From positions 1-64,000 of the forward strand of contig NZ_BDBB01000018.1 in NCBI RefSeq assembly GCF_001612765.1: a DNA stretch of 64,000 nt. The letters are read 5' to 3'. The translations under genes were made by a program, and so were the position numbers. A model generated the notes under the pieces. The model searched no databases. It was not told the origin of the DNA and worked only from the letters and a program-made list of their open reading frames with translations. The stretch is from Nocardia arthritidis NBRC 100137 (GTDB taxonomy: Bacteria > Actinomycetota > Actinomycetes > Mycobacteriales > Mycobacteriaceae). Positions 8,109 to 17,050 of the stretch are shown piece by piece (position 1 is the stretch's first letter; each line of letters starts with the position of its first letter).

Positions 8109-8981
8109 ATGCCCACCGAAGATGGTTTCGCGCGAGAATTCGAGTCCCAGCGCGGCCACCTGCACGCGGTCGCCTACCGCATGCTCGGCTCACCCAGCGA
8201 GGCCGACGACGCGGTGCAGGAGACCTGGCTGCGGCTGGCCCGCCACGACGTCGAGGACGTACGGAACCTGCCGGGCTGGCTCACCACCGTCGTGTCGCGG
8301 ATCTGCCTGGACCTGCTGCGCGCCAGGGCCGCGCGGCGCGAGGAACCGCTCGACCACCCGGCCCGGCTCGAAAGCCGCGTCGAGGAGAACGAACCGGAGC
8401 ATGAGGCAGTCCTGATCGACTCGGTCGGCCGGGCACTGCTGGTGGTGCTGGACCGGCTCGGCCCCGACGAGCGGATCGCGTTCGTCCTGCACGACCTGTT
8501 CGCGGTGCCGTTCGACCAGATCGGGCCGATTGTCGGACGCACCACGCCGACCGCCAAGAAGCTGGCCAGCCGGGCTCGACACCGCGTGCGGGATGCCGAT
8601 GCCACCCCCGAACTCACCGCGCAGCGGCATGTCCTCGAGGCGTTTCTCGGCGCAGCACGCGACGGCGACCTCGACGCGCTCCTGGCTGTCCTGGCGCCCG
8701 ATGTGGTCCGCACGGCCGACGCCGCCGCGCTTCCCGCCGGAGTGGCCACGACCGTGCGCGGTGCGGCCTCGGTGGCCGGAGAGACCGTGTTGCTCCGGCG
8801 TCGTGCACAGGTGGCGGCGCCAGCGCTGGTGGACGGTCACCCGGGCATCGTGGTCGCGCCGCGCGGCAGGCTGCTGCTGGCGCTCACTGTCACGGTGCGC
8901 GGCGACCGGGTGGCGGGATACCGGGTGATCGCCGACGCGGCCCGGCTGCGCGGACTCTCGATCACCCTGCTGCCCTCCTGA
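8109..8981 (+). CDS. ECF RNA polymerase sigma factor, SigJ-like, with SnoaL-like C-terminal extension
   Basis: A 290-residue sigma factor. Region 2 (YRMLGSPSEADDAVQETWLRLAR) and region 4 (LGPDERIAFVLHDLFAVPFDQIGPIVGRTTPTAKKLASRARHRVR) are clear. A C-terminal extension of about 110 residues resembles the NTF2/SnoaL-like domain of SigJ/ECF41 factors, which normally controls activity in cis in place of an anti-sigma factor. The linker and C-terminal signature motifs are degenerate (ADAARLRGL where NPDKL is usual). It is divergent from the DoxX-like gene. The ATG follows a purine-rich GGAAAGG. Confidence 0.9.
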   Translation: MPTEDGFAREFESQRGHLHAVAYRMLGSPSEADDAVQETWLRLARHDVEDVRNLPGWLTTVVSRICLDLLRARAARREEPLDHPARLESRVEENEPEHEAVLIDSVGRALLVVLDRLGPDERIAFVLHDLFAVPFDQIGPIVGRTTPTAKKLASRARHRVRDADATPELTAQRHVLEAFLGAARDGDLDALLAVLAPDVVRTADAAALPAGVATTVRGAASVAGETVLLRRRAQVAAPALVDGHPGIVVAPRGRLLLALTVTVRGDRVAGYRVIADAARLRGLSITLLPS

Positions 8982-8999
8982 TTCCGGACGCCGTCCGGT

Positions 9000-9965
9000 T
9001 CAGGACGTCGGCACCGGCTCACGCGCGCCGCCCGGCGCGGCGCGTTCGGCCGCACGGCGGCGCCGGAAGTCCCGCGGCGTCTCACCGAAGCGCGCCTTGA
9101 ACGCCGCGGAGAACCATGCTGGCGTGAATCCGGCGCGAACCGCCAACTCGCTGATGGGATTGTCCTCCCGCGCCGGGTCCTCGAGCAGGTCGCGTGCGGC
9201 GCGCAGGGCTTCGTCCCGCCGCACGTCGCGGTAGGTGGTGCCGGCCTGCTGCAGTACCGAGCGCAACTGGCGGGGCGACCAGCCCAGCGCGTGCGCCACC
9301 GCGGGCAGGCGCACGTCACTGCGGCCGACATTGGCTCGCACGTATTGCCGGATCTGCGCGACGACTTGTGCGTGATGGGTTCGCTGCGGACCGGTCTCGC
9401 CGAGCGAGATCAGGCTGAGCAACTCCGCGATCCGGTCACAGACGGCATTGAACTCACGGTCGGACAGATTCGACTGTTCGTCGTGGGTGCTGCGGATCAT
9501 GGCCTGGGTGATCCGGCCGAGCCCGGAGTTCAGGTCGATCGTCATACCGCGTTCGGCGAGCGGTCCCGCGCGATGGTCCAGTTCGGCACGGGGAAGCTGG
9601 AACGCGTAGGCCGACAGCAGCGGAATGTGGATCTGGCACAGATCGTCGAGCGCGGTCACCGCGGCCTGGTCGGGTCGCGCTCGCGTCTCCTCCCCGCGGT
9701 AGCGCACCGAGTACACGCCCCGCTGGGGGACGACGACCCAATAGAAGTCGTCACACGGACCGTGGCGGATGTTCGTCCGGGTGCGGTAGGAGGTACTGGT
9801 TCCCCGCTGCTCCCAGCGCAACAACCGGTAGACGGCCGACTCCTGAACCGTCAGCCCCGAATACCATCGTTCCGGATCGCCGTAGCGGTAGTCCATGGGA
9901 ACGAAGCTGTTGGCGATCTCGGTCCACGATTCGGCATCGTTCGCGGTTACGCCATAGCACTTCAT
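9000..9965 (-). CDS. AraC family transcriptional regulator
   Basis: A 321-residue regulator with a C-terminal AraC/XylS double helix-turn-helix. The first HTH is around LPAVAHALGWSPRQLRSVLQQAGTTYRDVRRDEAL and the second is NPISELAVRAGFTPAWFSAAFKARFGETPRDFRRRR. The N-terminal roughly 200 residues resemble the AraC-binding-like (AraC_binding_2 type) sensor. No ligand can be assigned. It converges on the sigma factor gene with only 18 bp between them and is followed upstream by the HAD gene on the same strand. Confidence 0.9.
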   Translation of the reverse strand: MKCYGVTANDAESWTEIANSFVPMDYRYGDPERWYSGLTVQESAVYRLLRWEQRGTSTSYRTRTNIRHGPCDDFYWVVVPQRGVYSVRYRGEETRARPDQAAVTALDDLCQIHIPLLSAYAFQLPRAELDHRAGPLAERGMTIDLNSGLGRITQAMIRSTHDEQSNLSDREFNAVCDRIAELLSLISLGETGPQRTHHAQVVAQIRQYVRANVGRSDVRLPAVAHALGWSPRQLRSVLQQAGTTYRDVRRDEALRAARDLLEDPAREDNPISELAVRAGFTPAWFSAAFKARFGETPRDFRRRRAAERAAPGGAREPVPTS

Positions 9966-10117
9966 GGTGACAACCTATCGCCGCCGATTCACCGATACCG
10001 CATTGTCCATCAACACGATACGACTCCAGCGCGTTCCTCGCGCAGCTGGGAAGCCTCCGGCGCGGTCACGCGATCCCGCAGGCCGGGCGCGTATTACGTG
10101 GGCACACCGCGCTCGTC

Positions 10118-10594
10118 TCAGCGCGCGGGCACCCGGGCGAACCCGAGCGGCGGCGTGGGAGTGGGACCGGTGCGCAACACCGGACGGAAGTCGGGCAGCA
10201 CCGGCAGGACATCGGCGTTGCGGGCGGCGTAACAGCGCACGGCAGGCAACGCACGGGCAACCTCGGCGCGCTCCACCGGCTCGTGATCGATGAAACCGAT
10301 GGCCTCCGGCCCGAGTCCGAGGGTGCGCGCGATCCGCATGATCGCCGAAGATTTGGGGCCCCAGCCGATCTCGATGGCCGAGAACATCTCGTACACGCCG
10401 TACCGGTACAGCTTGTCCAGCGTCCATTCGCGCTCGCCGCGGCTGGCCACGGCATGCCAGATCCCGCGCTCGCTGAGCACGCGCAGGGTGCGCAGGGCCG
10501 CGGGTCGTAACGCGCCGACGGTCGCGTCGCACACGGCTCCGTCCCACAAGGTGTTGTCCAGTTCCCAGACAAGACATCTCAGAGCCGGTGTCAT
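10118..10594 (-). CDS. HAD-superfamily phosphatase (HAD-IIIC / FkbH-like domain)
   Basis: A 158-residue single-domain HAD hydrolase. Motif I appears as WELDNTLWDGAV, close to the D-x-D-x-T-L-W pattern of the HAD-IIIC/FkbH group, with the first Asp replaced in context by LDNT followed by the second Asp in WDG. Motif III/IV Asp is seen in GFIDHEPVERAEV. FkbH-type domains act in glyceryl-ACP formation, but no ACP or PKS genes are nearby, so it may be a stand-alone phosphatase. The ATG leading straight into motif I was chosen as start. Confidence 0.75.
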   Translation of the reverse strand: MTPALRCLVWELDNTLWDGAVCDATVGALRPAALRTLRVLSERGIWHAVASRGEREWTLDKLYRYGVYEMFSAIEIGWGPKSSAIMRIARTLGLGPEAIGFIDHEPVERAEVARALPAVRCYAARNADVLPVLPDFRPVLRTGPTPTPPLGFARVPAR

Positions 10595-10950
10595 CGCCCT
10601 GCCCCTATCGTTGCGTCCGCACTGCCTTTCCGCCGTGGCGTGCGCGGCAGATGGGCACTGCACACCTTCCAGGACACGACACGTGCCGGACAAGACCCTC
10701 GTTACATGGCCATGCCCGGCGCGGGTGATCCTACCGGCATGTCCGTCCGCGCTCGCGGCAACGACCGAACCCGGCGCCGCCCGCTGAGGGGTCGGTAGCC
10801 GCTGTCCGGCCCGGTACTGTGATCGCTCACAACCCCGCACCGACCGGTCCCCCCCAGCTCTCACAGAACCAGTCGATCGGGTCCGCGAAGGAGATCTACC
10901 GATTAGTGTGAATGCGCTGCACACCAATCGTGGGCGGAAGGGAGTCGCCA
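10595..10950. other. Intergenic region between divergent HAD and PucR genes
   Basis: No convincing gene is seen on either strand. The segment should hold the divergent promoters of the HAD phosphatase and the PucR regulator. GGAAGGGAG near 10936-10945 is the probable ribosome-binding site for the regulator. No clear operator repeat was identified. Confidence 0.5.
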
Positions 10951-12171
10951 ATGTCCGTCGACAGTTCGGCCCGGCCGAGCCTGACCCTGTCGGGGAAGCC
11001 GATGTCGTCCCCGCTGAAGGATGTCCGCGGGCTATCGCGTCAGATGGTCGGGCACTTCGTCGAGAACGTCATCCCGTGCGGGACGCTACCGGGTGACGCG
11101 ATCGCCGGCGACGTCACCACCATCACCCGGGTCTGTCTGGAGCTGGCGGTGAGCATGCTCGACGGAAAGGACCTTCCGGAGAAACTCCAGCGGCTCGGCG
11201 ACGCCGCCGCGGGGTGGGCGCGGGAGGGGGTGCCGATCGACACCATCCACCACTCCATCCACGAAGGCTTCAAGATGGGCCTGGACCTGGTGGTATCCGA
11301 CGCGACGATGAAGGACTACGACGATCTCGTCGACGGCGCCAAGATGGTCGTCGAGATGCTCGACATGATCAACTCCGCGGTCTCCATGGCCTACGTCCGT
11401 GAGCTTCGCGCGGTGGTCAGCGAGCACCACACCGCCGTGCACACGCTGACCTCCGCGCTGCTCGGCGGGCACAGCACCTCCACCATGGCGCGCGAGTGCG
11501 GCATCGCCATCGCGTCGTCGTATGCCGTTCTGGCCGTGGCGATCCCGCCGCACCGCGAGGAACGCAACCCGATGGTGGACGGCAAGGTCGTCGCGCGCCG
11601 GAAACTGCGCCGGGTCCAGGCCGAACTGGCCACACGCTGCGGCGAGGCCGTGCTGTCGCTGCTGAGCGTCGACGGCGGCACGGTGCTCATCCCGTCCGGC
11701 CATCTGGACAACGAGCAGCTGGAGGCGCTGGTCACCCAGCTGTCGCACGCCGCACAGGTGGGCGTCACCGCGACCATGGTCGAGGCGACCCCCGAGAAGA
11801 TCCCCACCGCCGCCGATCAGGCGCACGAACTGCTCGACATGGTGCAGCGATTGCAGGCGGTCGCCGGGCTCTACCGCTTCGACGAACTGGCACTGGAATA
11901 CCAGCTGACCAGACCCGGGCCCGGCCGCGAGTATCTCGGCTCGCTGCTGGACCCGCTGGACGCGCATCCCGAGCTGCTGGAAACGCTGCGACGCCACATC
12001 GCCAACAACCTCAACCGGCAGCGCACGGCACGCGTGCTGCACGTGCACACCAACACCGTGGACTACCGGCTCAAGCGGATCGGACAGCTCACCGGTTTCG
12101 ACCCGTCCCAGCCCTCGGGCCTGTGGTACCTGCGCTCGGCACTCGTGGCGCGCACCTATCGCACGACCTGA
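10951..12171 (+). CDS. PucR/CdaR-type transcriptional regulator
   Basis: A 406-residue regulator. The N-terminal helical part (GWAREGVPIDTIHHSIHEGFKMGLDLV) is typical of the actinobacterial RsbR-like/PucR sensor; a GGDEF-like middle domain follows; and the C-terminal PucR helix-turn-helix is intact (NLNRQRTARVLHVHTNTVDYRLKRIGQLTG). ATG 10951 is preferred over 10912 because AAGGGAG sits just upstream. It is one of three related proteins in this window (also 40685-41665 and 58990-60252). Its targets are unknown; the adjacent amidase is a candidate. Confidence 0.88.
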   Translation: MSVDSSARPSLTLSGKPMSSPLKDVRGLSRQMVGHFVENVIPCGTLPGDAIAGDVTTITRVCLELAVSMLDGKDLPEKLQRLGDAAAGWAREGVPIDTIHHSIHEGFKMGLDLVVSDATMKDYDDLVDGAKMVVEMLDMINSAVSMAYVRELRAVVSEHHTAVHTLTSALLGGHSTSTMARECGIAIASSYAVLAVAIPPHREERNPMVDGKVVARRKLRRVQAELATRCGEAVLSLLSVDGGTVLIPSGHLDNEQLEALVTQLSHAAQVGVTATMVEATPEKIPTAADQAHELLDMVQRLQAVAGLYRFDELALEYQLTRPGPGREYLGSLLDPLDAHPELLETLRRHIANNLNRQRTARVLHVHTNTVDYRLKRIGQLTGFDPSQPSGLWYLRSALVARTYRTT

Positions 12172-12280
12172 TCATTCGCCGAGCCGAGCCCGATTCGTCG
12201 CAGTTCCCGGCCGGCGCGCGCCGCACCCGCGGCGATCTCCGGCGCGACATGCTCTCGGTCCGACCAGCTCGCCTGCATCG

Positions 12281-12335
12281 CGAGTGCGAGGCACTCGCCC
12301 TGCGTCGCGTCGCTCGTTCCCATGCGCGGGAACGA
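12281..12335. terminator. Two consecutive hairpins after the PucR gene
   Basis: The first hairpin has arms CGAGTGC/GCACTCG (12281-12297). The second has arms TCGTTCCC/GGGAACGA around ATGCGC (12314-12335). Neither is followed by a T-tract. They lie 110-165 bp past the regulator stop and before the amidase, so termination or attenuation is possible but unproven. Confidence 0.35.
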
Positions 12336-12448
12336 CGGAGCCGGTCGTTGTGGGTTCACCCGTCGAGGATTACCGTGGGCGGCGAGTCGCGAAGGCTGGT
12401 GGCGATGCGGCAGCGGTCGTCGCGATCAGAGGTACCGAGGAGAATGCG

Positions 12449-13819
12449 ATGACATGGGCGGGCGCGCCGGCGACCGAGATCGCGGCGGGAGTCCGGAGCC
12501 GGACGGTATCGCCGCTCGAGGTGGTCGACGAGCACCTGGCCCGCATCGCGGCACTGGACCCGCGGCTCAACGCCTTCCGGATCGTGCGCCATGAGCAGGT
12601 TCGCCACGAAGCCCGTGCTCTTGCCACCCGCGGCGATCTTCGTGACCTTCCGCTCGCCGGGGTTCCGGTGGCGGTGAAGGACAACCTCGACCTCGCCGGA
12701 AGCGCGACCGGCAACGGATCCCGCGCGGCACGCCAGACCGCGGCCGGTTCCGACAGCGAGTTGGTCGGCCGGTTGCGCGCCGCCGGCGCGCTGCTGATCG
12801 GCAAGACCAATGTGCCCGAGCTGTGTCAGTGGCCGGTCACCGAGAGCGCCGCGCACGGGGTCACCCGCAATCCGTGGCACCACGCGTACACGCCGGGCGG
12901 CTCCACCGGCGGCGGCGCGGCGGCGGTCGCCACCGGGATGGCCGCGCTCGCGGTCGGTTCCGACGGCGGCGGATCGATCCGTATCCCCGCGTCCTGCTGC
13001 GGGCTCGTCGGCCTGAAGCCCGGAGACGGCGTGATCCCGCGCCCTGCCGAACTCGGCTCGAATTGGCTCGGCATATCGACGTTCGGCCCGCTCGCGACCA
13101 CGGTGTCCGACGCGGCGCTCCTGCTCGGGGTGCTCGCCGCCGACGACCGCTACCGGACGCCGCCTCCGCTCGAGCGGCCGCTGCGGATCGGCATGACCAC
13201 CCGGTCACCGGTGCTCGGGGCATCCGTCGACCCCCAGGTGCGCACGGCGATGCTGGACGCGGCCGAAGCGCTGCGCGCAGCGGGCCATACCGTCACCGAG
13301 GCGCCGCCGCCGTGGCGGCCGCAGGACGCGCTCGGGTTCCTCGCACGCTACTTCGCCGGCGTCGCCGAGGACACCACGAACCTGAGCTCGGATCTCCTCG
13401 AACCGCTGACCCGCAAGGTGGCGCGGGCCGGGCGGGTGATCACCAGGATCCACCGCGTACCCGACGCTCCCCCGCCGCGGCAGGCAGGCCGATTCGCCGC
13501 GTGGTTCACCGAGCACGACCTCCTGCTCACGCCCACCCTGGCGACCCCGCCGGTGACCGTCGGGGCCTTCGCCGGGAAAGGGTTTCTGCGAACCATGCTC
13601 GACGTGTCCCGCTTCATCCCGTTCACGCCGCCGTTCAACACGGTGCGCTACCCGGCGATCTCCGTTCCCGCCGGACATTCCGATACCGGGCTGCCCATCG
13701 GCGTCCAGCTCGCCGCGGCGCCCGGCGGCGAGACCACGCTGCTGGCGGTCGCCGCGCAACTGGAGCGGATGCGTCCGTGGCAACGGCACGCTCCCCTCGG
13801 CGACGCGGCGATCCGTTGA
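12449..13819 (+). CDS. Amidase signature family protein
   Basis: A 456-residue amidase-signature hydrolase. The Ser-cisSer-Lys triad is visible: Lys in VAVKDNLDLAG, the first Ser in PGGSTGGGAAAVATG, and the nucleophile in GSDGGGSIRIPASCCGLVGLKP. Such enzymes hydrolyse amide bonds of small molecules; GatA-type function is unlikely with no GatB or GatC alongside. GAGGAG lies seven bases before the chosen ATG. It stands alone downstream of a PucR regulator, whose family often controls amide or nitrogen catabolism. The substrate is unknown. Confidence 0.9.
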   Translation: MTWAGAPATEIAAGVRSRTVSPLEVVDEHLARIAALDPRLNAFRIVRHEQVRHEARALATRGDLRDLPLAGVPVAVKDNLDLAGSATGNGSRAARQTAAGSDSELVGRLRAAGALLIGKTNVPELCQWPVTESAAHGVTRNPWHHAYTPGGSTGGGAAAVATGMAALAVGSDGGGSIRIPASCCGLVGLKPGDGVIPRPAELGSNWLGISTFGPLATTVSDAALLLGVLAADDRYRTPPPLERPLRIGMTTRSPVLGASVDPQVRTAMLDAAEALRAAGHTVTEAPPPWRPQDALGFLARYFAGVAEDTTNLSSDLLEPLTRKVARAGRVITRIHRVPDAPPPRQAGRFAAWFTEHDLLLTPTLATPPVTVGAFAGKGFLRTMLDVSRFIPFTPPFNTVRYPAISVPAGHSDTGLPIGVQLAAAPGGETTLLAVAAQLERMRPWQRHAPLGDAAIR

Positions 13820-13826
13820 GCGACCA

Positions 13827-14011
13827 CTACGCCTGAGCGGTCCCGAGGCTTCCACTGGTCTCCGCCCACAACAGCGCCGCGTGTCCGGCCGGGCGGTGTC
13901 GAACCCTCCGGCGGCGAACATCGACAACGCGGTGCGCACGTCCGCCTCCCGATAGCCGAGGTCGACCAGGAATGCCTCCGGCACAGCTTCCCGGTGCGGC
14001 AGCACAGTCAT
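13827..14011 (-). pseudogene. Small frameshifted hypothetical gene
   Basis: An ATG at 14011 opens a frame with strongly GC-rich third positions for about 42 codons (MTVLPHREAVPEAF, then FLVDLGYREADVRTALSMF). The bias then disappears. An adjacent frame takes over with equally good codon use, reading AGHAALLWAETSGSLGTAQA and ending at TAG 13827. One single-base shift near 13885-13900 would join the two into a protein of about 60 residues. It may be a decayed gene or a sequencing error. The family is not recognised. Confidence 0.4.
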
Positions 14012-14162
14012 CGCGGGTGACCGTGCACAGCTCTCCGCATTATCAGCGCCCTCCCGTTCCGGCCGATTCAGCCGCGCATCGCGCGCCCTCCCGCACGGCA
14101 CCCGCCCGCGCGTAGGCATCTCCCCGTCCATGCGTCGTTAACGTCGTGTTTACGATGTCCCG

Positions 14163-15515
14163 GTGCTTGTGAACGACGTGCGAGGGAGCTTGACCCCACC
14201 GGGCGAGCGAGTGGGTACCGAAGAGCTCCGAGAGCGTCGGTTGCGGCCGGTGGTCGTGTGGGGCGGTATAGCGGCCATCGTGCTCGCGCTGGTCGGTGGT
14301 GAGCTGATGGCCGCGCACATCGGGGCGCTGGGACCGCTGACCAGCCTGCTGCGGGACTATGCCGGAACGCCCAAATCGGCGACCACACCGTGGGCGGGGT
14401 TCCTGCTGGGGCTGGCCGGGATCACGGTTCGCGCACGTGCCGGCGCCGTAGCCGCGGCGATCGCCATCGACCTGGTGTTCGTTCTGATCAGGGCGGCCGA
14501 GGGGCGGCCGTTCACCGTCGGCAACGGTCCGACCATCGTGCTGACCGCACTGGCGGTGATCGCCTTCGTGCGGTGGGACGAGCAGCGACGCCGCACGGCG
14601 TTGCGCACCATCGCCTTCGGCGCCTTGCTGATCTGCGCGACGAAGGTCAGCGAGATCTGGTTGGACATCACCGCGTGGGCCTGCCCGATGGTTCTCGATC
14701 CGTACGTGCAAGTCGCCGACCGCGCCCTCGGTAGCCCGTCGTGGCTGGTCGGGCACGCGCTCGACGCGGCGGGACCGCTGGCCTCGGGCGTGGTGCGCTG
14801 GGTGTATTTCGAGCTTCCGCTGGCGGCCGTGCTGGTCGCGGCGTGGCAGTTGCGCGGCGTGACAACCGGTGCGTGGCCACGGCACTACCTGGTGCGAACG
14901 TTCCTGACACTCGGGGTAGTCGGGCCGATCTGGTATGTGGTGTTCCCGGTGGTGGGGCCGGTGCTCGCGTACGGACCGCAGGGCCTGGGCTTCGAGATCG
15001 CTGACGTCTGGCCGAATGTCGTTCCCGCGGTGCCGTCCTCACTCGAGGCGCTGCGCTTCGACGGCATCACGCCGCGCAACTGCATGCCCTCGCTGCACAC
15101 CGCCTGGGCACTGTCGCTGTTCATCCACTCCCGGCGCGGCCCGCTGTGGTTGCGCTGGGGCGGCGCGTTCTGGCTGGTGTGCACGCTCATCGCGACACTC
15201 GGCCTCGGCGCCCACTACGGCGTCGACCTGATCGTGGGCGCGGCGCTGTGCCTGACCGTCGAATCCGCGCTGCGCGACCCGGACCGGGGCTGGGATCGCC
15301 CGCGCGTCCGGATCGTCGCCATGGGGGTCGCGGTCTGCACCGGTGTGCTGCTGTGCATTCGGTTCCTCGCCGCGCAGATGGCGGCGTACCCGATTCCGTC
15401 CGGAATCGCGCTCATTGCTTCGCTCAGTGCGCTGGCGATCATGTTCTACACCACGTGGTTCGGCGCGTCATCGGTCGAGCCGACCCGGTCGGCCGGTTTG
15501 TCAGCGAAGCTCTGA
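14163..15515 (+). CDS. PAP2-family integral membrane enzyme (inositolphosphotransferase/AUR1-like)
   Basis: A 450-residue polytopic membrane protein with about ten hydrophobic segments. Two PAP2 motifs are clear: RNCMPSLHTAWAL (Pro-Ser-x-His) and GLGAHYGVDLIVGA (His-x3-Asp). The arrangement resembles the inositolphosphotransferase 1/AUR1 group, which transfers or hydrolyses lipid-linked phosphate groups. A role in envelope lipid or phosphoinositide metabolism is plausible. The GTG start lacks a strong ribosome-binding site and GTG 14169 is an alternative. A strong hairpin follows the stop. Confidence 0.82.
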   Translation: MLVNDVRGSLTPPGERVGTEELRERRLRPVVVWGGIAAIVLALVGGELMAAHIGALGPLTSLLRDYAGTPKSATTPWAGFLLGLAGITVRARAGAVAAAIAIDLVFVLIRAAEGRPFTVGNGPTIVLTALAVIAFVRWDEQRRRTALRTIAFGALLICATKVSEIWLDITAWACPMVLDPYVQVADRALGSPSWLVGHALDAAGPLASGVVRWVYFELPLAAVLVAAWQLRGVTTGAWPRHYLVRTFLTLGVVGPIWYVVFPVVGPVLAYGPQGLGFEIADVWPNVVPAVPSSLEALRFDGITPRNCMPSLHTAWALSLFIHSRRGPLWLRWGGAFWLVCTLIATLGLGAHYGVDLIVGAALCLTVESALRDPDRGWDRPRVRIVAMGVAVCTGVLLCIRFLAAQMAAYPIPSGIALIASLSALAIMFYTTWFGASSVEPTRSAGLSAKL

Positions 15516-15522
15516 ACGACCC

Positions 15523-15555
15523 GCACCGGCCGCGCGCCCAGTGCGCGGCCGGTGC
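15523..15555. terminator. Bidirectional terminator-like hairpin
   Basis: Perfect 12-bp arms GCACCGGCCGCG (15523-15534) and CGCGGCCGGTGC (15544-15555) surround a nine-base loop. It lies eight bases after the PAP2 gene stop and upstream of the convergent ligase end, and is followed by a modest T-containing stretch. It probably terminates transcription from both sides. Confidence 0.6.
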
Positions 15556-15640
15556 AGCGGGCGGCGCGTTTAGTTGTCACACCGCCGATTCGGCGACATA
15601 GGCGAGCGAGCCCGCATCCATCGGACCGAAGCGCCGACGG

Positions 15641-17050
15641 TCAGTGATCGGCCTCGGCAGCGCGACCGCCACGACGGTGCGCGGCCAGCGTCGCGGCCAG
15701 CGCGGCCCGATCCAGCTTGCCCCGCGGCGTGCGCGGCAGGCTGTCCACGACCAGTACCTGCACCGGCATACTCGGACTCGGTAAGGTGGCGCGAAGCCGC
15801 CGCCAGATCTCCTCGGCGCCCGGTGCGGCCGCGTCCACCACGATCGCCGCCGCGGGCGCCTCCCCCATGCGTGCGTCGGGCACGCCGACGCAGGCGGCCT
15901 CGGCGACACCCGGTATCGCCGTGAGCGCCGCTTCGACGGCTGCGGGCTCCACATTGAGACCGGCCCGGATCAACATGTCGCTGTCCCGGCCGAACAGCCG
16001 CAGCTGGTTGCCGATCACCTCGCCCCGGTCGCCGACCGTCATCCACCCGTCGACCGGACCGCCGACCACACCGTCAGCGGTGAGATAGCCGTCGAAGAGC
16101 ATGTCACTGCGCACGTACACCAAGCCGTCGCGAATGCGCGCCTGGACACCGTGGAACAGTTCACCCGCCGACTTCTCGTCCGTGCTGCCGAGCCCGCGAT
16201 CGAAGGAGACGAAGCTCAATTCGGAAGCACCGTAGAAGTGCACGAGCGAGGCATTGGGCAAGACCTCCTGCAACGCTTCCCGGCCCGTGCGCGGCCACCG
16301 GGCCGCCGAGGACAGCACTTCCCGGACACCGCCGAACCGGCCGATACCCGCCCGCACCACATCCCACGCGATCGTCGGCACCGAATATAGATGCGTCGCG
16401 CCGCTTTTCAGCGCGTCGCCCACCGGCCGCAGATCGACCGTCGCGCCCCGGGTCAAGGCGTGCAACGCGCCGTAGAGGAAATGGGTGTGGTCCAGCACGC
16501 CGGGCACCGACACCCGGTCACCGGCGCCGATGTCGAACGTCCGATCGGAGCGATCCAATGTCGTGGCCCACGACCGGTGATCGCGCACGAAGAGTTTCGG
16601 CTCGCCGCTGGTGCCGGAGGTGATGCCGACCAACAGTTCGCCGCCCGGCTCCACCCGGCCCACCGCACCCTCGGATTCGAGTGCGGTCGCGGTCCGCACG
16701 ATTCCGTCGTATCCCAGCCGCCGTAATCGCCGGTGCTGCTGCGGCGCGGCCACGACGGCTCCCGGCTCGGCGAGCGCGAGTACCCGGCTCAGCTGGGCGG
16801 GCAGCAGATGACGATGCAGCAGGACGACGCTCACCCCGGCATGCATCGCCGCCGTCACCGCCACCAGCGATTCGACATCGGAGGTGGGGAGCACGGCCAC
16901 CCGGCGCATACCGCCGAGCCCGGCCGCGACCCGAACGACCTTCGACCAGAACCGCTCGTAACCCACCCGCTCGCGTCCCGAGATCACGGCGGTCGCGGCC
17001 GGATTCGCAGCGACCTGCCGGGCGATCCGCGCCGCGAGCAGTTCAGTCAT
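15641..17050 (-). CDS. AMP-binding acyl-CoA synthetase, last gene of the biotin-linked operon
   Basis: A 469-residue ANL-superfamily enzyme that should activate a carboxylic acid as acyl-AMP and then acyl-CoA. The ATP loop is GITSGTSGEPKLFVRD. Further motifs are YGASELSF, the hinge GRDSDMLIRAGLNVEPAAVE and the C-terminal catalytic-lysine region PRTPRGKLDRAAL. The ATG at 17050 overlaps the end of bioN by eight bases. It is shorter than a typical FadD. Placement after bioY, thiolase, bioM and bioN suggests that it supports biotin-precursor or biotin metabolism, for example pimelate activation, but this is inference. Confidence 0.88.
   Translation of the reverse strand: MTELLAARIARQVAANPAATAVISGRERVGYERFWSKVVRVAAGLGGMRRVAVLPTSDVESLVAVTAAMHAGVSVVLLHRHLLPAQLSRVLALAEPGAVVAAPQQHRRLRRLGYDGIVRTATALESEGAVGRVEPGGELLVGITSGTSGEPKLFVRDHRSWATTLDRSDRTFDIGAGDRVSVPGVLDHTHFLYGALHALTRGATVDLRPVGDALKSGATHLYSVPTIAWDVVRAGIGRFGGVREVLSSAARWPRTGREALQEVLPNASLVHFYGASELSFVSFDRGLGSTDEKSAGELFHGVQARIRDGLVYVRSDMLFDGYLTADGVVGGPVDGWMTVGDRGEVIGNQLRLFGRDSDMLIRAGLNVEPAAVEAALTAIPGVAEAACVGVPDARMGEAPAAAIVVDAAAPGAEEIWRRLRATLPSPSMPVQVLVVDSLPRTPRGKLDRAALAATLAAHRRGGRAAEADH

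Noticed and set aside
12156..12359. 67-codon minus-strand frame between the PucR regulator and the amidase
   Set aside because: No ribosome-binding site and no codon bias, and it overlaps the two hairpins better read as regulatory structure.
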